Part shown: piece by piece, positions 30,156 to 43,812 of the stretch
Layout: each line of letters begins with the position of its first letter
How positions within the stretch are numbered: position 1 is the stretch's first letter
Source of the DNA: Chaetoceros tenuissimus
Lineage: Eukaryota > Bacillariophyta > Thalassiosirophyceae > Chaetocerotales > Chaetocerotaceae
Length of the DNA: 64,000 bases
Direction: 5' to 3'
Assembly: GCA_021927905.1 (NCBI GenBank)
Contig: BLLK01000064.1
Coordinates: 58,440 to 122,439, forward strand
Translations under genes and position numbers: made by a program
Notes under the pieces: generated by a model
Database searches by the model: none
What the model was told of the DNA's origin: nothing
Seen by the model: only the letters and a program-made list of their open reading frames with translations

Positions 30156-33100
30156 CTACCAAATCTCTTTCGACTTTTCTTGATTTTTATCTATGGATTC
30201 GCAATTAAAATTGAATCGGATGCCATTCAATTGAATGTAACCGACATCCCACTCTGGATCTCTACCAAAAATCCAGGCATCTCCACCACCTTCGTTCCTC
30301 AAAGTAACTTTGTAGATATCACCAATGTTCTCTTTATACCCCGGATTCAAGCTCTCTCTATCACCATCGTTCAAGCTCAAATCCTCCCCTTTACCTGTCG
30401 CATCCCCATGAAATCGATGTGTGAAATGTTTCAGTTCAAAGCTTCCGTCGACCAACCTCATTCTACCATATACAGTCATTAAAATGTCTGCGTCTGTACC
30501 ATCGCCGCAAGTCTTCACCTCACCTCTGTAACTGACCAACCTTGAATTAAAAAGTTCAGTGAAAATGGCAGGAGACTCCACATAAGTTGTATTGTTGTTG
30601 TCAGGGTATTCTTCACTAAGCGTAAGATTTTTATTGAAGACAGCTACAACTTGTTGAGAGCCATTCTGGAGCACCACATCTTCAACATATACAGTCGTGT
30701 TCTCGTCTTCGACCTTGAAATCAATGTATTCTGCCTTGGACAAGTCTGGGAGAGACTTTTCTAGAACTTGTTCAATTTGTTGACCCTTGGGAATGTCTGT
30801 TTTATTCAGAAGAATCCACTCTTTCTCAACAGCTTTGTTTTCAGCCGTTCTAATTCTGAAGTACACTGTGGAATTTTCACCACTATATTCTTTATTTCCA
30901 ATGTCCACAAGCATTTTTGTAGTAAAAGCGGGGTTTGGAGGGGTGTTAACAGGTGTTGGAGATGGAGCAGTAGTAGAGGGACTAACTGATGGAAATTCGG
31001 TTGGACTTAGTGTCGGACTTGTGTAGATTTGAAGAGGGCTAGGACGAACAACAATGGAATTCCACAAATTGTCTGTCGAGCCAATATCCTTTTCGACGTC
31101 AATTTCTACCCAGATATCATCAATGAGAGCTTCTACTCTCACATCTTTTGGGTGGTTAGAGCCTGAAAAGTTTTTGAACAACATTTTTGTAACTTTCTCT
31201 GCATTCTTGAATTCAAATCCAATAAAGATGCTTCCTCCTCTTGAATCCGTACCTTTCCAGTAAAGCTCTTCCTTGGCCACATTACATGGAAAAGTTCCAT
31301 CTGTGTAATTCGAAGCAAACACATGTTTGGGCTCTAGTACTTTGGAATGGCTAAACATTTGGAGTGTCGACATGTCCCACTCTTTCGCATCTTCGCTAAC
31401 TAAACGCCACTTCTTTGCTTTCATCGCCTTTTCATCGTCATCAGGCCCAGTGGCAATGAAATTAAAAGGAATATTCTTGTATTCAAATCGCGACTTTCCT
31501 GACTTAGAAGTCAAGCAACCACACTTTGCAGCGAATGAGTGCTTTTCAATTGTGTCTACAATGCAATGTGGAATCGATAGATCTTCTCTAAAATTTCCAT
31601 TACCCGACCCAAAACCTTCCTCTAAGGACCTACACTCGTTAAAGTCCGATAGCACTGGAGTAAGAATTACAGTTGGGATTGCATCAAAGGCCTCAGAGAA
31701 CGTAACTCGAGTCATTTCGAAATCTGCAGTGACTGAAACATCATTATCTTTCTCGCAGCCATTAAACAAGATATCGCAATACTCGATTGACTTGATTTTA
31801 CTAGGACTTTCAACTGGAATCCAATCAACGTCAAAGGACTTGTTTCCAATCTGACATTGGCCATTATCCCTAGCCAAACATGAATCTCCATTCCAATAGC
31901 AGCAGTTGTCATTGAAACCTATTGAATGACACTGCGACTCGGAATAATTATGACCTTCACAAACTGAACCTTTACTCATAGTCGTAATTTTTGCTTTATT
32001 TCTTGCAACGTGGCCAACTTTGATATTTTTATGGTTAAGATTAGCATCTATTGCCAAAAAGTTGAAGCCTATGTACTGTTTCTTAGATGAAGATGATGAG
32101 CCTAGGGCAATGTGAAAGCCGTTGTCCCACTCTCTACTCTGTACAACTGCTATCGAAACCTGTCCAACTCCAGTTGGGAAACTGGATTTCGACTTTGTGT
32201 ACCATTGTGGAGAAGCAATGATAATTGGGTCCAATGGTCGCTCTCTTTGAGCACCGAGAAAGTGAACAGAGAAAGTTGTTTTGCCAACTTTGCTAACTTC
32301 AACATCAATGTCATCATTGAGAAGTAAAGTTCTATCGCTAACAAGACCTGTCGTTAAAAGTCTACGATTGACTGGAAAGTCATCAACTGATAAAAAGTTG
32401 AAGCTTCGGAGTGATTTTGCAGCCTTGACGCTGGTGTTAGAAATTTCTCCTTTCTAATTTGAAATATGTAATTCTAGGCATTACTTACTCTATTGAAACT
32501 CGTCATTGCAAGGACTCCAGAAGAGAAATAGGAATCAGATATTCCATAAGGGATACCATTCAGGATATCTGTGGAGAGATTCTCAGCATCCATGAACCCT
32601 AATCTGCTTTCTTCGTAGGCATCTCTTCCAATCGAGTTTCCAAATATTGGTGTTGCGAAAATAGCGGTGGGAATATCTTGCTTTCCCTTCCAGAATGCAC
32701 TGTATGTTCTTGCGCCGTTTTCAAGAGAAGATCCTTTCACAGGCAATGCCTTGTAATATAATGTCAGCTGGTGAATATCCCTGTAGTATCTTCGGTTTTG
32801 GTTGTTGTGCTCGGGGGTCTCTGAATGAATGAAGTCAACATAATGCAACGCAGCTGGTTCATGAGAAATTGACACAATACCAAATCTAGTATTGTTTTCA
32901 TTATCTATTTCAGGTAAGCGCTTCCATTCTTGCCACATATCATCTTTATCTTTTAGTTCAAAAACTTTCATTTCTTGTGTGCCTCTTCCGTCTAATGTCT
33001 TACATTCAAATTTTAGGCCGTAAAGCATTTCTTGACTAAGTAGATTTGTATTCTCTGCTTCAAATCTCCATTTTGTACCATCGCGATCGAGTTCCATTGT

Positions 33101-36100
33101 TTCACCCTTCAGTCTTTCTTGCAGTGTCATCGATTGGATACTGAAACCATTGATGAACCTATTTCTTGGACAAGTTGTTCGTGTGGAAAGAGAATTTCCT
33201 AGAAGTCTAGTATCGCTGAAGTTGTTGATATTACAAAGAACGGTTGACATAGTAAATCCAAGCCGACTGTCTGGACTGCGCCCGTCATACTCCAAATCAT
33301 ATTCAATACCACAAGCAACATAGTCTCCTTGATCTGTATCTATAACATCAGAAGAAGTACCCAGTACATCTAACGTGTTTATTTCTACCGTTTTCTGGTC
33401 AATTTCCTCTGTTCTTAGTATTGCACGGAAATCAACATTTGGATCCAATGAGTATGAGCTAAGAGGTTCCCCTAAACCGTTACTAACACCAAAATGCATT
33501 GCATCGAGCAGTGGATCTGCTTCTTTCGGTTTAATATCTACATTCTCAATGTCCTTGAAAGCTTCGAAAAAGGCCTCAGCTTTTTTATCACTCATTAAAT
33601 TCCATAATCCTACCAATTCGTATTGAATAGGCATTGGCTTTTCTTTCACACTTTCAGCCCATTCTCTCCAGTTGCTTTTAGGCAATCCTCCGATATTCAC
33701 TTCGGTAGTTCGAGATCTTTTCTCGGAAATCCTTGAGGCAGATTCTGATTGCTGTTTATTTCTGGCAAATGAAGAAAAGTTTTCAGCTCTACTAGACGAG
33801 CTACTGCTTGAGTTCTCAGTAGTGAAGGCCGCTTGGTTAGAAGCTTCCACTTTGGGGCCTTCCTTTTCTTCCTCTTTCTTATCGTCACCTTGACATGAAC
33901 CGCAATTGACAGTCACTGGAGGTGGGCTATCATCTCCTCCACCAACACTAAGTCCTTCTGATCCATCACTGAATTTCAATTGAGGTACATTAGCCCCCTT
34001 TGGAACAGCTGAAAGAGTTGCTGCTACTGAAGCCCCAAATCTCTCAGATGAGGTCTTGGACATTGCTTCCTAATGTTGAGTGAGAAGAGATACGTGTTAG
34101 TTTGTATTTGAAAATGATTTCAGTTGAATCATCTTAGATCTTACCTGCATCTGCACCGACAATGTAGATGCAATATCAACAGATTGTCTGTTCAACTCGG
34201 CAACTGCATTACTGCTCATTGTCGTTGTCAATATACGTTTGGCACCTAGAACCACCTTTCTTGTATAATGAGTACCGTAATTTGCTATAAATTTGGTAAA
34301 CTTTGCCTTGGTAGCGAGGTTCTCTGGCTCGTATTTATCAGGCAAGCAGTTCATTGCTTCTTCAAATCGAGGATCAAGGGTCTGAGAATCGTACTCGTTG
34401 AATTGGATTTCGAATTCGGAGCAAATCGCTTTGGACTCAAAGGATATACTCTATATATAATACAAGCTGATGAGATAAAATGAAGCGATTTCAACACTTT
34501 GCAATTCCTTGTTTCACTTACACTTTCGGCGCGTGAAAGAGATGAAAACGAAGAAAACTTTTCACTCTTTTGAAATGCTTGACTTTGAGATTCCGAAGAC
34601 GCTTCACTGCCGCTTTTACCATAAGATAGACTACCACCAATACCTACAAATAATGCCTTTACAGGAAATATGGCAGAAAAGCCAAAGTCAAAGCTTCGAT
34701 TATATGTTTCTGTTTTCGAGGAGGAAGAACTGCTTCCAGAAGAAAGATCAGCCTCATTAGAAAGCATTCTCGAGTAATCCTGCTCAGAAGAAATCTCTAC
34801 TGATCTATCATCGTAATGACAAGAAGATGTATACTTGAAATCAGTGCCAAGTGGAATAGTATATTCTGCGTCGATAGAGGTTTTATCCTGAGATTGAAGC
34901 AGAGCAAATACTCTTGAACGAAAGCCTGGATCAATTTCTGAAGAAAATGAACCGCGAGGATTGCCTCTGAGCCCGTCATAGCCAAGGCCTAAGAACTCAA
35001 GATTTGGAATTCCTGGGCTATCCCCAAGGTCTGAATGGTAATGATAATCGTATCTATTGTAGTTGTCATAATTCTCTGAGCTTAGCTTTCTTCCTTCACT
35101 TTCTGAGGAGCATTGATCTGACGTTTCTTCAGCAGCAAAACTAGGTCTGAAACCTCCACCGCAAATACAGCTATGAAAAAGTGTTGGTATAATTTCAATC
35201 TTGACTTGACTGGAAAAATGTAGCTGAATACATACCATGCGTCCAATGCAGTTTGTCCAGCGAGGCCTTTGTGCATTTTGATTCTATTACAAAAGGATGC
35301 AGAATCCTTTACATCTTCTTCGATAAATTTACAATTTACGATATTATCTGCAGAACTTGGATCCATTGACCAATCCTGGAAGTCCTCGCAGGGAGTTTCA
35401 ACATGTTTCCCACCACCACTGAAAATTAGAACGGGTTGGATAAAAACCGATGTGAGTTTCTTTTGGGTTTGTTCAGCAGCAAAGTTTGATGACAATACTT
35501 ACCAGAAACAGCATGCTTCAAATGCCGATTTCCCTTCTTTCGTACCAACTCGATGAAAGTTACACCAGTTTTCATATTTATCCTTTTCAATCTCATTCTC
35601 GAGTTCCGCGCAGGACATACCTTCAAAAGGTTTGAGTCCCGAGTCTTCAATAATTCCAGAAACAATCCAGTTAAGCTCATCTTCGCATTGAAATGGAGGA
35701 TTACTACCCTTCCCTTTGCTTGGTGTTGATGGAGTTTTTCCTTTTCCAGGTGAAGTATTAGTTGCACCTGTCTTGGGTGCAGAAGCTGGCGAATTTTTAC
35801 CGTCTACCGTGTTTTGATCAATAGCACCATTGTCTTGAACATTCACAGTACTCGTTGGAAATGCGGATGGCTGTGGAAAAGGTTGCTTTGTAGGCTATAT
35901 TTAGCGGTTTGGAAGAGTTAGAAACGAAAGGTGTACATTCTTCTAGGAGATATAATAATATATGAACTCACTGTTGCTGTTGGATTCGAAGTCGGACTAA
36001 ATGTCGGTAACACAGATGGCTTATTTGTAGGCTAGAATTGTTTTAGAAATATGTAAATAAATTTTCAGTCATCATATCTACCTACTTGGTATTGATGTAC

Positions 36101-37163
36101 TTACAATCGAGGTTGGTAAAGCTGTTGGGGAAGAAGTCGGTGTATTCGTATTTGCTTCCGACGGCTACAGATATTTAGTTCCTTATTTGCTCACTTTGAA
36201 GTATCAAAAATAAACCACTTGATATTACGTACCTGAGCTGTTGGATTAGAAACAGGAGTTCTAGAAATAGGTGCAAGGGTAGGTGGTGGTGAGTTTGAGT
36301 CTTTTCCATCCTTCTCACTAGGTCCTGATTCCGAATCATCACACATGTTACAAGTTTTAGGACACATGATTTGAGCCTCTACAATTGTACATCTACTCTC
36401 CTTTGCAGCACTAACCCACCCGCAACCTTTTGTTTGACCCACACTCTCAAAGTTGTGTTTTCCTTTCTCATCTTTGCAATCATTCTAGAATTAAGGAAAT
36501 CATATTCCATGAGCATTTGAATAGAAATAATTTGATGTCATCAAGTGATAAATATAATCCTTACCAACTTTCTGGAATTCACTTGTACAGGCAAATCAAC
36601 GACTTCATTTGGATTATGAAGTGCTCCATTCTCATCAACCGCCAACTCATTTTCATGAGCTAATGCAGAACAGGTTCTTCCTCCAAGAAAAAAGAAGATA
36701 CAAATCAAGTAAAAGAATGATTTCTTCAAGGTGGCAGTTTGTACCTTTGCATGAATGACATGGTCGTCACTGGTTTTCTCATATGATGATTCATCTTTCA
36801 TTTCTCCAAACATATCCTACGAGTTTCAGAATGATTTATAAGTTTCAATATCCAGTATTTCTCATGTTATATCTCCATCTTTACTCCTTGACTTACCTCG
36901 CGATCTTCATCAGACTTCCCTTTCTTGAAACTCCATAATCCTTCCTTCTCCTCCCCCTCTTGCTGCTTTCCGATAGAATCTTGAGCAAATGCTCTATCCT
37001 CGTTGTTGATAGAAATATCAGCAACATATCCTGGACCATTCCAGTAATCCTGACCTTCCTCCGCATCACTAATTCCACCAGGGATCATTCCTCCCTTGGA
37101 ATCAGCTGGATCTTTATCTTTTGTCTTGAACTTCATGGTTTTGTAAACAAAAAGTGTGCACAT
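30156..37163 (-). CDS. Large modular MACPF-domain surface protein (11 exons)
   Basis: Exons: 37163-36897, 36816-36565, 36484-36233, 36164-36105, 36031-35972, 35894-35503, 35418-35236, 35170-34522, 34450-34145, 34069-32489, 32453-30156; about 2,099 residues. In order: a cytosolic head, a short signal-anchor-like hydrophobic segment (about 122-135), a ShKT-type six-Cys domain (ending CPKTCNMC), Pro-Thr spacers, two Cys modules ending ACCFCGGG and ACCICGGG, then a MACPF (membrane attack complex/perforin) domain with the signature NYGTHYTRKVVLGAK and the closing helix NWREWAESVKEKP. After it come beta-rich regions, a discoidin-like part, another Pro-Thr spacer and a beta-rich end. MACPF domains can form pores or act in adhesion; which applies here is open. 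The start may be the second ATG at 37136. The last intron (35 nt) is unusually short. Confidence 0.8.
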
Positions 37164-37850
37164 GTAAAAAGGTACAATCTACTTTTTGTAAGATATGTTG
37201 AGCATGGGCTGCCAAAATCAAGCCAAGTCTTGAGAACGAAGAAAAGATCCAAAATACATTTGAAAAAAGAAAAATGTCTAACATGATTCTTTTGACATCA
37301 TACACAGATGGTTTCCCAACATTTTAGTCTTTGATTTGGCGGACTGTTTGAAGAATGTGTCGGGTTGGGAGATACCATCTAGCTGAAAGAAGAGGTTGGA
37401 TGTTGAAAGTCACTTCTTCGTGATTTTTTTTTTTGCTTTTTGTTGTTTTCGCCGTCTATGATATTCCTAGATGTGAAATAGGTACACCTAAGTATTCAGA
37501 ATACTCCAACTCTCTTGAATAAGAGTTAGACTATGTCGACATGAAATTTCAACTGCATTGATCCAAAAGGGAGAGTCCATTTGTGCTGAGTGAAACATGA
37601 TTTGTACTTCAAATGCAGATAGAAACTATGTGGAAGATGTCGGCTAGTCATGCTTGCTGTGAATATGTGAAAAGAGGTGCCTAGCATTTACTATTGGCTG
37701 TCTTCTTGATGTGTTCGGTGATGAAAGACGTCATGAATATTGACCTTTCTCAGTTCCCGCTTCTCAAAAAAGAAGAAAAAAAGAAACACGTTTCCCCTTG
37801 CAGCGTTTTAAGAAGGAAGCTTTTTCCAACCATTATCAATTTACGAATGA
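37164..37850. other. Intergenic region between divergent genes
   Basis: Upstream of the MACPF gene (minus) and the ankyrin-RING gene (plus). It has a GACGTCAT element at 37727-37734, about 120 bp before the ankyrin-RING start, and poly-T/A tracts. No ORF of note. Confidence 0.45.
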
Positions 37851-38975
37851 ATGTATCATAACCTCGTCCAAAGTCATTTAGACAGATACAAAGCTTCTTT
37901 CCTTTCTGCAACTGCCAAAAGTGGCAGAATCACAGAACTCGCATCTTTATTGGAAATATCATCGCCATCATTGACGGAATTACAACATGCACTTCATGAA
38001 GCAATTCATGCATCTCATGCAAATGTCGTGAGTCTTTTATTGGCCAATGGCGCTGATCCAAATTTACGTGATTCGACAGGAAATAATGCTTTGCATGTAG
38101 CTGCTCTTTTGGGCAATTTAGAAGTTTGTTCGCTGTTTCTCAAGCATGAATCTGCAAGAGATCTTTTGAATGCCTTGAATGATGATGGGTTTACTCCTTT
38201 TGATGTATCTTTTGAGAATGGACATTTTGCAATTGCGCAGCAAATTAAAAATGTTATGGACAATGCTAATTTCAATTTGAGCGATGATGGTTTTGAAGAG
38301 GAGTTGCAAGAGCTTCAAGATGAACTTGAACTGGAAGAGCAAGTAACAGTGTCTAGAGGTGGAGAATCACCGCCTTGTTTTCAAAATGATGATGGTGATT
38401 GCGACAGTTTACTTTCTCACTCCGAGCAAGATAGTTTATATTCTCAGTCTGAGCATGAAGCTGTGGAAACTAGTAAAGGACGCAATCTGTCCAAAGAACG
38501 AGAGAGCGAAAGGATTCATGAGACATTGCTTCTTCTCAATGCTCTACAGGAAGAGAACTTTTCTCTCAAGGAGAAGCTGAGGACCCAAGAAGTTCGAACT
38601 GCAAATGCTCAAAATGCTCTCATTGTGATGGAGAAGCAACTGGCTGAAAAAGAGGAAACTATTCAGCGCTTTGAAACGATTGTCAATGGGGAGAATCTAA
38701 ATCAACTCAGCTTGGATAACCTTAACAATGCCGAAGAGCAACTTCTAGAGTCAATTGAAAGGATACGGAAGCAAAAGCAAATTATGATCGAGTCTAAATT
38801 GTCTGCTCAAGAAGAAAAGTCTTGCTGTGTTATTTGCCAATGCGAAGCAAAGTCTATTCTATTACTTCCGTGTCGCCATCTTTGTGTCTGTGATGGCTGT
38901 AGTAAAAGGGAAGAGCTCGTGAATTGCCCCCTATGTCGAACGTTTATTAGCGAAAGGATTTCAACCTACATGTAA
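37851..38975 (+). CDS. Ankyrin-repeat RING-finger protein (probable E3 ubiquitin ligase)
   Basis: 374 residues, intronless. Three ankyrin repeats lie at about 40-135 (LHEAIHASHANVVSLLL, then GNNALHVAALLGNLEVCSLFL and GFTPFDVSFENGHFAIA). An acidic linker and a Leu/Glu-rich coiled coil (about 220-310) lead to a C-terminal C3HC4 RING: CCVICQCEAKSILLLPCRHLC, then CDGCS and CPLC. The layout (substrate-binding ankyrins, dimerising coil, terminal RING as in XIAP/Mdm2-type ends) indicates a ubiquitin ligase. All eight zinc ligands are present. The substrate is unknown. Confidence 0.9.
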   Translation: MYHNLVQSHLDRYKASFLSATAKSGRITELASLLEISSPSLTELQHALHEAIHASHANVVSLLLANGADPNLRDSTGNNALHVAALLGNLEVCSLFLKHESARDLLNALNDDGFTPFDVSFENGHFAIAQQIKNVMDNANFNLSDDGFEEELQELQDELELEEQVTVSRGGESPPCFQNDDGDCDSLLSHSEQDSLYSQSEHEAVETSKGRNLSKERESERIHETLLLLNALQEENFSLKEKLRTQEVRTANAQNALIVMEKQLAEKEETIQRFETIVNGENLNQLSLDNLNNAEEQLLESIERIRKQKQIMIESKLSAQEEKSCCVICQCEAKSILLLPCRHLCVCDGCSKREELVNCPLCRTFISERISTYM

Positions 38976-39070
38976 TCTTAAGTTGTCATTAAAGCTTACC
39001 CCCTGCATTCTTAGAATTATCGGACCACTCTTGCTATTAAAAATATGTGTACTATTTGCATTCGTCTCGT

Positions 39071-42000
39071 TTACCTCATAAAGCCTCCCTGTGGAGACGA
39101 TGGTCCACGACTTAGACTATTTCCAGAAATATCATTCAATTCTTGAGGTTCCACAGCTTCTCGATTGGATGAGTGTGCATTATCAGTCGCCCAACTCGGT
39201 CTTCCAACGACAACATTTCTTTGACGAGCAGAAACTAAATTGTATGCATTTGTAAGAGCCTTTTGTCTACGCTTCCTTCTAGGGGTACCAAATACTTCTT
39301 TCTCGACTATCTCGTTGTCTTTCTCTTTCTCCATGGCAAGTAGATTTTTCTGATAAAGAGGTGATAGTTTGATTCGACCCAACATTCTCTTTGCGAGTTG
39401 TAATCCAGTCTTTCGACAAAGATCTTCGTGAAAGTTAATACATGGAACACTTTGAATACATCCTGGACACCCTCCTTTATACGATCCGCCGTCGCATCCG
39501 GAAGGGCATTCCGACAAAAGTTCGATAGCTGCTTCAAGTACTCCCTGTGGTTTGAAGAAATGTTTCCAGAGTTGAGCACTTGTTCCTGCTCCACCAGCTC
39601 TAACATCAAATAAAGTTATTCTTGTACATTCGTAATGAGAATGATCACAATCTAGATCAGATGGGGTGCAAGGAACAAACAGCGGAGCAACGCAAAGAAT
39701 AGCATGAGAAAGTGCATGAACACCTTTGGCTAAATCGGGTATGTATTCATTCAAAGTAGATGCCTCGACATCTATCCACATTGCATTCGTATCATATTCC
39801 ATAGGAGGAAGACTTATTTCACTTCGTGATAGCTTTCCAAAGAATCAGTAAGAATTTTACTCTTTCAAGAACAAGGGACTAGAAAGTTTGTGCTCTTACC
39901 TCTTCTCTATTCACCAATGATAATTTCTTATACCCGTGTACAGTACGCTTTACATTGACAACGCCATTTCCCGCTAATGTACCTCTAGATAGTCTGGGAA
40001 CGAATTCTTCCTCCAAATCAGCTACTCCTTCCCCTTGCTTACAGACTGTACCTTCTTCTTGATTGTCTTGAGATGAAGCATCTGCGATAACATTAGAATT
40101 CTCAGATTGCTTTCCATTCGAGGCCTCTTCTAAAGATGAAGGCCCCTTTTCACTTTCTATCCTCGAAATATCATTGCTCAAATCATCGGAACCTTTTTCT
40201 TTTGGTGCGCTTTTCTTCAATGGTTCAATTTCAACTCGATCGAATTGCTTTACGATGGTAATCAATGTGATACTTAAAGCTCTAGTTGAATAATTTGCCG
40301 AACTAGGCTTGGCATAGGCGCCCAAGTTGCAACTGTTATTTCTATACACTCCTTTCGCAGATGCAAAGGGAGGTGGTGCATTCATACTATGAATTTTATA
40401 TCGTCTTCCTCTGTGCATTATTATCGCGCCAGGATATGCATGGTAGAAGACTCTTTGTGGCGAAAAATAGTTTTATTTAGAAAGCAATTCAAATAAAGAA
40501 AATTTGAAGTCGTTAAAGATCACCTTACCTCGAATAGGGAATGGAGTCCATCACGGCCGATTCATCCTGAATACCATCGGTTCTTCCATCTTGCTTTGGA
40601 TGAGAGAGGTCAACAATGCTATATTGAATTGACTCTATAGATCTTAAACTGACTCGCAAGAAAGGTCTATCAACAGCCTATTCGTGAAATATGTTGAGGA
40701 AAGCTCGGATTTATTTGTGTTTGATTGGGTAAAGTTACTTACTGGATGCTTGCTATAAGTTTTAAACTTAACCATGCCATTCACTTGTGATATTTGTATT
40801 TGCTTTTCGTCAATGAGGTTTTCGAGAGATTCCTTATAAACTTCTTCTCCTCCAAATAGTTCATTATCAGAAATACTAAAACGTTCATCGCAGTGCAAGA
40901 CATCTGTAACTACTCGATCCCCGCAGAGAGGAAATTCTTCTGACGCACAAAGAAGGTGCCCCATGACAATATTTGAAGTAAGAGGAATAGAGGGAGGTGC
41001 ATCGAGTCCTCTTCCTAATAATCCTTTCGGATGTTTCCAAATGTGCTTTAAGCAAAAAGGGTTGTTAGGCACAAGGAAAAATAGGAAAGAGATTGAAGCC
41101 AAAGTTGAAAGAACTTACTTGTTCCGATGGAGAGCTAAAGCAAACCATGATTGCAAATGAAGCTCCTTTTGCAGATGCTCCACGTCCTGCTCTCCCTGCT
41201 TGCTGCATGAGAGAAGCGATGCTCCCAGGATAGCCACAGTGAAGAGTTAGTTCAATATTACCCAAGTCGATCCCAAGCTCTAATGCAGATGTCCCCACAA
41301 CTCCAAATAATTCATTCTGGAATAGTTTCCTCTCAATTTTTCTTCTAATATTTGCACTATAGCCTCCGCGATAAATCTCTACTTTGGCAGCCAAGTCTAA
41401 GTTTGCATCATTATCTTTCAATATAGCCACAGCTCTTTCGTAAACCCATTCTGCCAACATTCTTGTCTTGCAAAATGCAATACTTCTAATTCCCTGCCGA
41501 ACAGCATGTGCTAGTAAACGAGCAGTTTCATCTGCTGCATGTGATCGCTTTATGAAACCATTGAATTCTGCTGGATCAGTTTCTGAAGCATCGGTGATAC
41601 TAGCCTTTTCCGATCCTCTCGATCTTGCCGATAACTTATACAACCGACTTCGTTTTCTTGAACCATTCTTAAATCTTACTGCTCTCTTCGTTTTATTTTC
41701 TGGAACTACAACGCGTCCAATGTCACCACCTGAATCATTTAGAAGGGGAGGATTCCATACGAAAAAATACTAACAAAAAACGGTTCAGCTAAAACTTTTG
41801 CATGTACTTCAAGAAATACTTTATAGAGCTCACCTTTGCTGAGCATGGCGAGCCATCCTCTTCCGGAGAAATAACTTTGATGCTCTCTGTCTTCGCAATA
41901 GGACAAATCAATCTAAAGTGATCTTCTGGATGACCGATAGTAGCTGAACAACCTATGAATGTAAGCTTCTTACTTGGTAACTTGATATTGGAAGAGATAT

Positions 42001-43640
42001 TCGATACTTTCGTAAGTCGGATTAGTCTAGAGAATACCAATGAGACGTGTGCGCCAAAAGCACCTTCATACTAACAATCTACGGTTAATATCACTTCGAC
42101 AAATTATATGCATACCCTTTTAGGAGGAGAACTTACCGTATGCAGCTCATCAATAACTACAAAGTGAAGTCTAGCTAGAAAGGTTTTGTATAGGACTTTC
42201 CAACCAGGTAAAAACGCGGCATGTAGAGTATCTGGATTCGTCAGCAAAATATTGCACTTCTTCGCAATTTCTTCTCGATATTGATGAGGAGTATCCCCAT
42301 CAATGATTCCCGCCCGTATATGTTTTTCCATCAGAGGGTGCTTCTTGATAATTTCATTTAGTTTTGTAAGTTGATCTTGAGCTAGTGCTTTTGTAGGAAA
42401 TATTAGTAATGCTGCGGATGAAGTAAGACATTCTCCATCTTCATTCGAAGCATTGCTCTTTGCAGCTTCCATATCGGATTTCATCACATCTGAAAGTATA
42501 GGGAGTAAGAAACATAAACTCTTGCCGGAACCAGTCCCTGTACATACTAAACAATGCTTATCGTCAAGTGCAGCTTCAATTGCTGCCGCTTGGTGCGAAT
42601 ATAGCTTTCGTCGAGCATATGAACCTTTATGTGCATCTAAAGCTTGATACGCTAGCGACGACTCTTCTTCAAGTCCATCTTCAGTTAATTGCAACCCAAA
42701 TGCATCTCTTATTTGCGATGGAATTAAATCAACGTGTCGCCTACTCAGATACTGATATTGACTTTGTCGTTTCTCTTTACTTCCAGCATATGCAGCTTGC
42801 TTCGGAAGAATGAAATCACTTTCTTCCTTTGAAGTATTCAAATTATCAAGATCCTTCTTGCCACTTCTATTGAAAAACTTTCTTAGCTCTCCCATTGCAT
42901 CACGAGCATCTTTCGATATTTCCTCTTGTTGCTGTTTACTCTTTTCAAGTTGCTCTTTTACAGAATAGCCTTGATACTTTTCATTATGAACCATGCCATC
43001 CATCAAGTTAGGATCCAATCCTCTACTTGTAGCCAAAGCATTTGCATCACTATCTTTGCTCTCTTCAGAAATATTATCTACTACTGTTTTATCTTTTTCG
43101 GTAGTTTTCTTTTCTTTCCCTTTTGAACTTCCTTTGACAACCTTGAATGATTTCTTCAAAGCAGCAAGTCTCCTCTTCGCAGCTGCCTTTGTACTCCCAT
43201 GCAAACCAGTTGCAGCCTTTTTCTTTTTATCAGCTTTACCAATATCCCCAAAGTGATCCGAAGGAAGGGGAAAACCTATCAAAACTTTTTGTATCTTGTC
43301 AGCATCACTTCCTTTCAATATATCTTCTAATTCATCTTCAAGTTCATCAGGTGCTTCTATATGCAATACATTTCTCTGATACAATTGGGAAATATGAACG
43401 AGCACAGACTGCTTTTCTGCAGGTATGATCTTTTTCAAAGATTGCAAAGGTATTTTAGTCCGTCCTGTTGCCTTTGTTAGGAATTGAAGTAGTGGATCTA
43501 TCGGATGCAAATTTTGTAAGAAAAAGATCAGTGAGAGATATGGACATTTTGAAGGAGATCTTACCAATCAGTTGCAAAGCCTTTAGAAGCTCATCTTGCT
43601 CGCTCTCGGCTTCTTTCTTCGTTATATCGACAGAAGACAT
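39071..43640 (-). CDS. HRQ1: HRQ1-type DEAD/H-box helicase (8 exons)
   Basis: Exons: 43640-43565, 43497-42137, 42070-41834, 41769-41119, 41045-40743, 40677-40529, 40452-39900, 39832-39071; 1,363 residues, all junctions GT-AG and frame-consistent. HRQ1 is a RecQ4-like 3'-5' DNA helicase linked to crosslink repair and telomere upkeep. The Walker A motif is CTGTGSGKS (Lys351); motif II is DELH (475-478) followed by YEGAFGAHV over an exon junction; motif III is SAT; FVWNPPL, GTSALELGIDLG and QQAGRAGR (motif VI) follow. The C-terminal Cys-rich part (GCPGCIQSVPC, then LCRKTG) is the DUF1998/MZB zinc region. The N-terminal 250 residues are lineage-specific and basic. The start lies 172 bp from the mobile element. 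Confidence 0.92.
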
Positions 43641-43812
43641 GGACCAAGTATAGTAACCAAAAGTTGGAATAGTTTACCTCATACGAACGAATCAACTCAT
43701 AGGGAAAGAAGGTAAAAAAAGAATGAAAGCCAAAAGAATTTTATCTCTTTTCTTGTGATGTGTTTTCTTCTTTCTCTCTTTTCTTCCCTTTCTTTTACAA
43801 CATGATGAGTAC

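Noticed and set aside
30009-30482. 157-codon plus-strand ORF
   Set aside because: It overlaps the last exon of the MACPF gene antisense and has no domain; a shadow.
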